Shown one piece after another: positions 26,541 through 33,426 of a stretch of DNA of 43,824 bases. Source of the DNA: JANNRA01 sp031401035 (GTDB lineage: Bacteria; Desulfobacterota; Binatia; HRBIN30; CADEER01); contig JANNRA010000037.1 in the NCBI GenBank assembly GCA_031401035.1, positions 1 to 43,824 on the forward strand, written 5' to 3'. How positions within the stretch are numbered: the stretch's first letter is position 1; the number at the start of each line of letters is the position of its first letter. Both the position numbers and the translations under genes were made by a program. Under the pieces are notes generated by a model. It ran no database searches, was not told the origin of the DNA, and saw only the letters and a list, made by a program, of their open reading frames with translations.

Positions 26541-27680
26541 TCAGGCGCTGCGCGCGGCGATCAGGGTATCGAGCTCGGCCTTGAGGCGCGGCAGCACCTC
26601 GGCGTAGCCGAACGAGCCGATCTTCGCGTCCTTGCGCTTCAGCACCACGGTCGAGGGGCCGCACCACAGACCGAGGTCGGCGTCGTCGGTCTCACCGGGG
26701 CCGTTCACACGGCAGCCCATGACGGCGATGGTGACGCGGTGGTCGCGGGCGTACTCCGTCAGATCACGCACCTGCTCGGCGAGCTGCACGAAGGCGTCGT
26801 TCTCGACCCGCGAACAGCTCGGGCAGGAGATGATGTTCAGCCCGGCGCCGAAATCGGGCACTGAGATGAAGCGCCCGGCGCGCACGTCGGCGAGGATGGC
26901 GAAGCCGACCTCGATCTCCTCGTGCTTGCGGGGGTTTGGCACCGTCAGCGACGCCCGGATGGTATCGCCGATGCCGGCCGCCAGCAGCTGCTCGAAGGCC
27001 AGGCGCGTCTTGACGACCCCCTGCGGCGGCAGGCCGGCCTCGGTGACGCCGAGGTGCAGCGGCACGTCCGGTCGCGCCGCCGCGAAGCGTCGGTTGGCGG
27101 CCAGCACCTTGAGCGGGTCGGAATCCTTTAGCGAGACGACAAAGCGGTCGAACCCGAGGTCGTCCATGAGCTGGCAGTGGTGCAGGGCGGACTGGACGAT
27201 GGCCTCGAGCTGGTCGCCGGGGTAGCGGGCGAGAAACTCGGGCGCCACCGAGCCGCAGTTGACGCCGATGCGCACCGCCACGTCGTGCTCGCGCGCCACC
27301 GCGACAAGCCAGCCGACCTTGTCCGCCACCGAGCGGTTGCGTTCGACGTGGTGCAGATGGCCCGGGTTGTAGCGCAGTTTGTCGACGTACGGCGCCACCG
27401 AAGCGGCGAGGCGGTAGTTCTCCTGCAGGTCGACCGACAGGGTCGCGCTGGTCTGGCGGCGGATGGCCTGCACCGCCGTGACGTCCTTCTCGTTGTCGAC
27501 GGCGATGCGGACGACGCCGGCGCCGGCGCGGCGCAGCTGTTCGCACTGCGCGACGGTGGCGTCGATGTCGCGGGTCTTGGTGGCGCACATGCTCTGCACG
27601 ACCACCGGGGCGGCGCCGCCGATGTGCGTCGTGCCGACGCGAATGGAGCGGGTGCGCCGTTCGTCGAGCGGATGAGCCAT
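26541..27680 (-). CDS. ispG: 4-hydroxy-3-methylbut-2-en-1-yl diphosphate synthase IspG (GcpE)
   Basis: IspG reduces MEcPP to HMBPP in the MEP isoprenoid pathway. The 379-residue protein has the N-terminal TIM-barrel domain (VQSMCATKTRD start, RIGVNCGS loop) and the C-terminal [4Fe-4S] domain with Cys286, Cys289 (CPSC) and Cys323 (GCRVNGPGE), plus the fourth ligand Glu330. It is the short, two-domain form. The ATG at 27678-27680 matches the family start; an in-frame extension upstream is not family-like. The gene is divergent from aat, with about 155 bases between. Confidence 0.97.
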   Translation of the reverse strand: MAHPLDERRTRSIRVGTTHIGGAAPVVVQSMCATKTRDIDATVAQCEQLRRAGAGVVRIAVDNEKDVTAVQAIRRQTSATLSVDLQENYRLAASVAPYVDKLRYNPGHLHHVERNRSVADKVGWLVAVAREHDVAVRIGVNCGSVAPEFLARYPGDQLEAIVQSALHHCQLMDDLGFDRFVVSLKDSDPLKVLAANRRFAAARPDVPLHLGVTEAGLPPQGVVKTRLAFEQLLAAGIGDTIRASLTVPNPRKHEEIEVGFAILADVRAGRFISVPDFGAGLNIISCPSCSRVENDAFVQLAEQVRDLTEYARDHRVTIAVMGCRVNGPGETDDADLGLWCGPSTVVLKRKDAKIGSFGYAEVLPRLKAELDTLIAARSA

Positions 27681-27836
27681 CGAGACGACGCTATCGGACG
27701 GGGTGTGGACGGACAAGACGGCGGCGTCACGCCGGCAGTAGCTGGCCACAGGTCGTCGGCGGGACGGCGAGACGCGCGGGCGCAATGGCTTGCGCGCCGC
27801 GCGCCGACGGGGTCATCATCGGCAAGCGAGCGAGGC

Positions 27837-28508
27837 ATGGCGATCATTCAATTTCCCGATCCGCGCACGGCCAGTCCCGAGGGCATCGTCGCCATCGGCG
27901 GCGACCTGCATCCCGAATCGGTCCTGGCCGCCTACCGGCAGGGCATCTTCCCCTGGCCGGTCGAGAAGCTGCCGCTGTTGTGGTTCAGCCCGGCCGAGCG
28001 CGGCGTACTCGATTTCGCCGAGCTGCACGTGCCGCGCAGCCTGCGTCATGCGCCGGCGCGGCGGCACCTCACCTTCACCCTCGATCGCGACTTTCCCGCC
28101 GTCATCCGTGCCTGCGCCGATACGCCGCGCCCCGGACAACATGGTACCTGGATCACGCCGGCGGTGGTGAGGGCCTATTGCCGGCTGCACGACATGGGCA
28201 TCGTCCACAGCGTCGAGGCGTGGCGCGACGGCGTCCTGGTCGGCGGCGCCTACGGCGTCGACGTCGATGGCGCGTTCGCCGCCGAGAGTATGTTCCACCG
28301 CTCTCCCAATGCCTCCAAGCTGGCGTTACTGCACCTGATCGGTCATCTGCGCAGTCGCGGCCTCGACTGGCTCGACGTCCAGACCCTGACGCCGCACATG
28401 GGCCGCCTGGGCGCCCGCCTGGTGCCGCGCGAGTCGTTTCTCGAGCGCCTGTCGTGCACCCGCGCCCGCGGTCTGCAGCTGTTCGCGCCCCGAGCGGGCG
28501 CGGCGTAA
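27837..28508 (+). CDS. aat: Leucyl/phenylalanyl-tRNA-protein transferase
   Basis: Aat adds Leu or Phe to the N-terminus of proteins with basic N-terminal residues, marking them for ClpS-ClpAP degradation in the N-end rule pathway. The 223-residue protein has the family landmarks IAIGGDLHPESVLAAYRQGI, FPWPVEKLPLLWFSP and ESMFHRSPNASKLAL. The ATG at 27837 is preceded by a GAGCGAGG Shine-Dalgarno. The product is cytoplasmic. It is followed after 150 bases by the Hpt gene, and no ClpS or ClpA gene is nearby. Confidence 0.96.
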   Translation: MAIIQFPDPRTASPEGIVAIGGDLHPESVLAAYRQGIFPWPVEKLPLLWFSPAERGVLDFAELHVPRSLRHAPARRHLTFTLDRDFPAVIRACADTPRPGQHGTWITPAVVRAYCRLHDMGIVHSVEAWRDGVLVGGAYGVDVDGAFAAESMFHRSPNASKLALLHLIGHLRSRGLDWLDVQTLTPHMGRLGARLVPRESFLERLSCTRARGLQLFAPRAGAA

Positions 28509-28658
28509 TTCGTCACCGGCAGCGGCGAGCGCCGGCCAGAGGGCGATTCGCTGACAGTTTGAGGCTTCTCGGCGGCGGCGGTGGTCGAGGCGGCCTGCCT
28601 GCTTCACGCTGGCATGGAGAATGCTGTTTTCCGCAGCGACTTCGCAACGAGGTGCTGC

Positions 28659-29021
28659 ATGGATGTTCTCGACATGAGCGCGATCGACGCGCTGCGCGAC
28701 CTCCGGGATGACGGTGACGACGATCTGCTGGCGGAGTTGATCGACCTGTTCCTCGCCGATGCGCCGCAGCGCATGAGCGCGCTCGCCGCGGCGATTGACA
28801 GCAAGGACTGGGACGGAGTGGCGTCCTGGGCGCACAGTCTGAAGGGCAGTTGCGGCAGTCTCGGGGCGATGCACATGGCGGATCTCTGCACCCGTCTGGA
28901 GTCGATGGGACGCATCCCGGACGGTCGGCGCAGCGACGCCGAGGCGGTGTACCGTGAACTCGAGAGCCAATTTGCCTTGGCAGGCGACGCGCTGCGCCGC
29001 GAGCGGACGGCAAGCAGATAA
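28659..29021 (+). CDS. Histidine phosphotransfer (Hpt) domain protein
   Basis: The 120-residue protein is a single Hpt four-helix bundle. His59 in WAHSLKGSCGSLGA is the phospho-accepting histidine, and the surrounding HxLKGS pattern is diagnostic. The N-terminus (MSAIDALRDL) and the C-terminal helix agree with the domain's usual 110-120 residues. It would relay phosphate between response-regulator receiver domains in a phosphorelay. The partner kinase and regulator are not in the window. AGGTG precedes the ATG at 28659. It lies between aat and DUF4301, apparently with its own short leader. Confidence 0.92.
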   Translation: MDVLDMSAIDALRDLRDDGDDDLLAELIDLFLADAPQRMSALAAAIDSKDWDGVASWAHSLKGSCGSLGAMHMADLCTRLESMGRIPDGRRSDAEAVYRELESQFALAGDALRRERTASR

Positions 29022-29128
29022 TGCAGCCGCCGGGCCGCGCCGCCGTGGCGACGACGGCGCGCGGCGTGGCGACGGCATTCCCTTCCCAGCGGGGCTCGGT
29101 TATAGGAGCGCTCTTTGTCGAGACTCCG

Positions 29129-30670
29129 ATGGCGGGCATGTTCACCGAGGCAGACTGGGCCCAACTGACGGAGCTGGGGATCTCGCCAGACGAGGCCGGG
29201 CGCCAGTTGGCGCTCTTCCGCAGCCCGCCGCCGCCGATTCGCCTCGACCGGGCCTGTATCCCGGGCGACGGCGTCCTGCAGCTCGGTGAGACCGCGCGCG
29301 CGGCGGCGGCGACGGCGCACGCCGCTGCCGCCGCCGCCGGCCGTATTGTCAAGTTCACGCCCGCCTCGGGCGCCGCCAGCCGCATGTTCCAGGCGCTGCT
29401 CGCGGCGCGTGCCGAGTCGGGGGGTGGGCGCGCCGACCTGCAGGCGCGGGCGGCGGCTGGCGACGCGGCGGCGGCCGATGCGCTGCAGTTTGCCGCCGAG
29501 TTGCCCCGCTTCGCCTTTGCCGAGGCGCTGGAAACGCAGCTGCGTCGCGATGGTCGCTCGCTCGCGGCCCTGCGCGCGGCCGGCGATGTCAGCAGCCTGG
29601 TGGCGGCGCTCCTCGACCCCGACGGTCTGGATTACGCCGCGCAGCCGAAGGGCCTGCTGCTGTTCCACCGCTACCCCGACGGGCCGCGCACCGCCTTCGA
29701 GGAACACCTCGCCGAGGCGGCGGACGTCGCGCGCGCCAGCGATGGTGTGGCGCGCCTGCACCTGACCGTGTCGCCCGAACACGCCGCCGGCTTCACGGCG
29801 CTGCTCGAGCGCGTCCGCGGCGCCTACGAGCGCCGCCTCGCGGTGCGCTACGCGGTCGGCTTCTCGACCCAGAAGCGCGCCACCGACACGCTCGCGGCCG
29901 ACGCGGCGCAGGCGCCGTTTCGTGACGGTGCAGGCCGCCTGGTGCTGCGCCCCGGCGGGCATGGGGCGCTGATCGAGAATTTGAACGACCTGGGCGCCGA
30001 TCTGGTCTTCGTGAAAAACATCGACAACGTCCAGCCCGAGCATCGGCGCGCCGAGGCGTTGCTGTGGATGCGCCTTCTGCTCGGCCATCTCGCGACGGTG
30101 CAGGCGCAGCTGTTTGCCCATCTGGAGGCGCTCGAGGGGGGCGCCGCGACGGCGTGCGACGCAGCGCGGGTGTTTGCCGGTGCGGCGCTCGGGCTGACCG
30201 CGGCGCCGCCCGATGCGGCGGCACTGTGCCAGGCGCTCGACCGTCCACTGCGCGTCTGCGGCGTCGTCCGCAACACCGGCGAGCCTGGTGGCGGGCCGTT
30301 CTGGGTGCGCGAGCCCGACGGCACCTGCACGGCGCAGATCGTCGAAGCGGCGCAGGTCGACCAGGCCGATGCCGGTCAGCGAGCCGCTTTCGCCGCGGCG
30401 ACCCACTTCAATCCGGTCTTCCTCGCCTGTGCGGTGCGCGACCGGCACGGGCGCCCGTATGATCTGCGTCGTTTCGTCGATCCGGCGGCGGTGTTCATCA
30501 GCCGCAAGTCGAAGGACGGCCGGGCCCTGCAGGCGCTCGAGCGGCCCGGCCTGTGGAACGGCGCCATGGCGCGCTGGCTGACGCTGTTCGTGGAAGTGCC
30601 GGACGCCACCTTCACGCCGGTGAAGACGGTCAACGACCTGCTGCGGCCGGCGCACCAACCGGCGGACTGA
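29129..30670 (+). CDS. DUF4301 domain-containing protein
   Basis: The 513-residue protein matches DUF4301 in its N-terminus (MFTEADWAQLTELGISPDEAG), the KFTPASGAASRMFQAL stretch, the GHGALIENLNDLGADLVFVKNIDNV core (about 275-300) and the C-terminal RPGLWNGAMARWLTLFVEVP segment. These resemble sugar nucleotidyltransferase-like folds, but the function is unknown. The ATG at 29129 is chosen, with ATG 29138 as an alternative; longer starts upstream lack family similarity. It directly precedes rfbBAC by 27 bases on the same strand, which hints at a carbohydrate-linked role. That is inferred from context. Confidence 0.82.
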   Translation: MAGMFTEADWAQLTELGISPDEAGRQLALFRSPPPPIRLDRACIPGDGVLQLGETARAAAATAHAAAAAAGRIVKFTPASGAASRMFQALLAARAESGGGRADLQARAAAGDAAAADALQFAAELPRFAFAEALETQLRRDGRSLAALRAAGDVSSLVAALLDPDGLDYAAQPKGLLLFHRYPDGPRTAFEEHLAEAADVARASDGVARLHLTVSPEHAAGFTALLERVRGAYERRLAVRYAVGFSTQKRATDTLAADAAQAPFRDGAGRLVLRPGGHGALIENLNDLGADLVFVKNIDNVQPEHRRAEALLWMRLLLGHLATVQAQLFAHLEALEGGAATACDAARVFAGAALGLTAAPPDAAALCQALDRPLRVCGVVRNTGEPGGGPFWVREPDGTCTAQIVEAAQVDQADAGQRAAFAAATHFNPVFLACAVRDRHGRPYDLRRFVDPAAVFISRKSKDGRALQALERPGLWNGAMARWLTLFVEVPDATFTPVKTVNDLLRPAHQPAD

Positions 30671-30697
30671 GCGCGAGTACGGAGGGCGCCAGCAATC

Positions 30698-31789
30698 ATG
30701 GACACCATTATCGTCACCGGCGGGGCGGGTTTCATCGGCTCGAACTTCGTCCGCCTGGTGCTGACCGAGACCGACGCCCGCGTCGTCGTCCTCGACAAGC
30801 TCACCTACGCGGGCAATCTCGAGAGCCTGGCGGACGTGCGCGCCGACCCGCGTCTGGCCTTTGTGCAGGGCGACATCGCCGACCGGCCGCTGCTCGACCA
30901 GCTCTACCGCGCGCACCGCCCGACCTGGGTGGTGAACTTCGCCGCCGAGAGCCACGTCGATCGATCGATCGACGGGCCGCGCGCGTTCGTCGAGACCAAC
31001 ATCGTCGGCGCCTTCGAGCTGCTCGATGCGGCCCGCGCCCATCTGCGCGCGCAGGACGATGCGGCGCGGGCGCGCTTCCGGTTCCTGCACGTCTCGACCG
31101 ACGAGGTCTACGGCAGCCTGGGCGCCAGCGGCCAGTTCAGCGAGACGACGCCCTATGCGCCCAACTCGCCCTATGCCGCGACCAAAGCCAGTGCCGACCA
31201 CCTGGTGCGCGCCTACCATGAGACCTACGGTCTGCCGACGCTGCTGACGAATTGCTCGAACAATTACGGACCGTACCAGTATCCCGAGAAGCTCATTCCG
31301 TTGATGACGCTCAATGCGCTCGAGGGGGCGGCGCTGCCGATCTACGGCGACGGCGGCAACGTGCGCGACTGGCTCTACGTCGAGGACCACTGTGCCGGCA
31401 TTCTGCTGGTCCTGCGGCGCGGCCAGCCCGGCGCCAAGTACAACATCGGTGGCGAGAACGAGCGCGCCAATCTCGAGCTCGTCGACCGCCTCTGCGGCGT
31501 CCTCGACGAGCTCGCGCCGGCCGCCGCCAACCCGGCGCTGGCGGCGAGAGGCCTGACCACCTACGCGGGGCTGAAAACGTTCGTCCCCGACCGACCGGGG
31601 CATGATCGGCGCTACGCGATCGACGCGAGCCTGATCCGTCGCGAACTCGGCTGGGCGCCGCGCTACGACTTCGAGCGCGGTCTGCGTGCCACCGTCGCCT
31701 GGTATCTCGCCAACAAGTCGTGGTGCGCGGTGGTGCAGGCCGGGCAGTATGGACGCGAGCGGCTCGGCACGGTCGGCCAGGGCGTCTGA
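30698..31789 (+). CDS. rfbB: dTDP-glucose 4,6-dehydratase
   Basis: RfbB converts dTDP-glucose to dTDP-4-keto-6-deoxyglucose, the second step of dTDP-rhamnose and other deoxysugar syntheses. The 363-residue short-chain dehydrogenase has the NAD-binding TGGAGFIG (7-14), the catalytic Thr134-Asp135-Glu136 (STDEVYG) and YAATK with Tyr159 and Lys163. The NNYGPYQYPEKLIP loop is specific to this enzyme. GGAGG lies 12 bases before the ATG. It leads a colinear rfbB-rfbA-rfbC block. The C-terminus has about ten extra residues compared with typical RfbB. Confidence 0.96.
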   Translation: MDTIIVTGGAGFIGSNFVRLVLTETDARVVVLDKLTYAGNLESLADVRADPRLAFVQGDIADRPLLDQLYRAHRPTWVVNFAAESHVDRSIDGPRAFVETNIVGAFELLDAARAHLRAQDDAARARFRFLHVSTDEVYGSLGASGQFSETTPYAPNSPYAATKASADHLVRAYHETYGLPTLLTNCSNNYGPYQYPEKLIPLMTLNALEGAALPIYGDGGNVRDWLYVEDHCAGILLVLRRGQPGAKYNIGGENERANLELVDRLCGVLDELAPAAANPALAARGLTTYAGLKTFVPDRPGHDRRYAIDASLIRRELGWAPRYDFERGLRATVAWYLANKSWCAVVQAGQYGRERLGTVGQGV

Positions 31790-31810
31790 CGGCGGCGAGC
31801 GGGGAGGCGT

Positions 31811-32683
31811 ATGCGCAAGGGAATCATTCTCGCCGGGGGCTCGGGGACGCGGCTCTACCCGCTGACCCGCGCGGTCAGCAAGCAGCTGGTGCCGATCTAC
31901 GACAAGCCGATGATCTACTATCCACTCTCGACGCTGATGCTGTCCGGCATTCGCGAGGTGCTGGTGATCACGACGCCGCACGAGCAGGACGGCTTCCGCC
32001 GCCTGCTCGGTGACGGCCGACAATTGGGCATGGACGTGCAGTACGCGTCCCAGCCGAGCCCGGACGGCCTGGCGCAGGCATTCCTGATCGGCGCCGACTT
32101 CATCGGCGACGCCGCCGTGACGCTGGCCCTCGGCGACAACATTTTTTACGGGCACGGCTTCACGGACACGCTGCGCCGCGCCGCGGCGCGTGACGCCGGC
32201 GCCACGGTGTTCGGCTACTGGGTGCGCGACCCGGAGCGCTACGGTGTCGTCGAGTTCGCGGCCGATGGTCGCGCCGTCGATCTGGTCGAGAAGCCGCCGG
32301 TCTCGCGCTCGCCGTGGGCGGTGACCGGGTTGTACTTCTACGACAATCGGGTGGTCGAGATCGCGCGCGGCCTGGCCCCGTCGCCGCGCGGCGAGCTCGA
32401 GATCACCGACGTCAACCTGGTCTACCTGCGCAGTGGCGACCTGCACGTCGAGAAGCTCGGTCGCGGCATCGCCTGGCTCGACACCGGCACGCAGGAGGCG
32501 TTGCTGCAGGCCTCGAACTTCATCCAGGCGATCGAAGAGCGGCAGGGCCTCAAGGTCGCCTGCCTGGAGGAGATCGCGCTGCGCATGGGCTGGATCGACC
32601 GCGCCGAGGTCGAGCGCCTGGCCGCGACGATGCGCAATGGCACCTACGGGCAGTATCTCCTGCGCGTCCTGGAGCAGGGCTGA
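31811..32683 (+). CDS. rfbA: Glucose-1-phosphate thymidylyltransferase
   Basis: RfbA makes dTDP-glucose from dTTP and glucose-1-phosphate, the first step of the pathway. The 290-residue protein starts MRKGIILAGGSGTRLYPLT, with the nucleotide-binding GGSGTRLYP motif, and continues with SKQLVPIYDKPMIYYPLSTL and the LALGDNIFYGHGF substrate loop. These are diagnostic of RfbA rather than other sugar nucleotidyltransferases. A GGGGAGG Shine-Dalgarno precedes the ATG at 31811. The stop is two bases before the rfbC start, so the pair is translationally coupled. Confidence 0.97.
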   Translation: MRKGIILAGGSGTRLYPLTRAVSKQLVPIYDKPMIYYPLSTLMLSGIREVLVITTPHEQDGFRRLLGDGRQLGMDVQYASQPSPDGLAQAFLIGADFIGDAAVTLALGDNIFYGHGFTDTLRRAAARDAGATVFGYWVRDPERYGVVEFAADGRAVDLVEKPPVSRSPWAVTGLYFYDNRVVEIARGLAPSPRGELEITDVNLVYLRSGDLHVEKLGRGIAWLDTGTQEALLQASNFIQAIEERQGLKVACLEEIALRMGWIDRAEVERLAATMRNGTYGQYLLRVLEQG

Positions 32684-32685
32684 GC

Positions 32686-33237
32686 GTGCGCGTCGAGGCG
32701 ACGGCGTTGGCCGGCGTCCTGGTGCTCGAGCCGGCCGTGCATCGCGACGCACGCGGCTTCTTCCTCGAGACGTTTCAGGTCGAGGCCTACCGCGCCATCG
32801 GCATCGGCCTGCCGTTCGTGCAGGACAACCACTCGCGCTCGGGCCCGCGTACCCTGCGCGGCCTGCACGCGCAGGTGGGCGGCGCGCCGCTCGGTAAACT
32901 GGTGCGCTGCGTGCGCGGCGCGGTCTTCGACGTCGCGGTCGACGTCCGCCGCGCCTCACCGCACTTCGGGCGTTGGGTCGGCGTCGAGCTGTCGGAGGCC
33001 AACTGGCGCCAGCTGTGGGTGCCGCCGGGATTCCTGCACGGCTTCTGCGTCACGGCGGCGCCGGCGGAGGTCGAGTACAAGTGCACGGCCGTATGGGATG
33101 CGGCGCTGGAGATCAGCGTGCGCTGGGACGACCCGACGCTTGCTATCGCCTGGCCGATCGCCGATCCGATCCTGTCGCCGAAGGACGCCGCCGCCCCGAC
33201 CCTGGCCGAGATTCGCGATCGGCTGCCGCAGGGGTGA
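32686..33237 (+). CDS. rfbC: dTDP-4-dehydrorhamnose 3,5-epimerase
   Basis: RfbC (RmlC) epimerises C3 and C5 of dTDP-4-keto-6-deoxyglucose. The 183-residue cupin has the catalytic His61 in LRGLHAQ and Tyr131 in VEYKCTA, with Lys71 and Asp82-type substrate contacts in PLGKLVRCVRGAVFDVAVD. Translation starts at a GTG at 32686, two bases after rfbA. Together with rfbB and rfbA it gives three of the four steps to dTDP-L-rhamnose. The reductase gene rfbD is not in the window, so it must be elsewhere or the product is another deoxysugar. Confidence 0.95.
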   Translation: MRVEATALAGVLVLEPAVHRDARGFFLETFQVEAYRAIGIGLPFVQDNHSRSGPRTLRGLHAQVGGAPLGKLVRCVRGAVFDVAVDVRRASPHFGRWVGVELSEANWRQLWVPPGFLHGFCVTAAPAEVEYKCTAVWDAALEISVRWDDPTLAIAWPIADPILSPKDAAAPTLAEIRDRLPQG

Positions 33238-33285
33238 GCAGGGAAAGCGATTGCATTTCAGCGCCGCTGGTCGTGAGATTGCCGC

Positions 33286-33426
33286 ATGACCTGTCCCGAT
33301 TGCGGCGCGTCGATGACGCACCAGGGGTACTTCTCCTGGCACTGTCCCAGCTGCGAGCAGCGCCACACCGGCGACCTACCGGCGCCGAGAGAAGACGGCG
33401 AGGGTGCGGCCGGGCCGCGCGGTTAG
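33286..33426 (+). CDS. Small zinc-ribbon protein (46 aa)
   Basis: The reading frame encodes 46 residues starting MTCPDCGASMTHQGYFSWH and continuing CPSCEQRH. Two CxxC pairs (Cys3/Cys6 and Cys20/Cys23) form a classic zinc ribbon. A short Pro/Gly/Glu-rich tail follows. The paired cysteines and their spacing are hard to get by chance in this frame, which supports a real gene despite its size. It lies 48 bases after rfbC on the same strand, and its stop overlaps that of the convergent lipoprotein gene within TTAG. Function is unknown. Confidence 0.6.
   Translation: MTCPDCGASMTHQGYFSWHCPSCEQRHTGDLPAPREDGEGAAGPRG

Noticed and set aside
28604..32959. A 1451-codon open frame on the minus strand
   Set aside because: It is antisense to rfbBA, DUF4301 and hpt, is Arg/Ala-rich and without domains. 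Long antisense frames are expected at this GC content.
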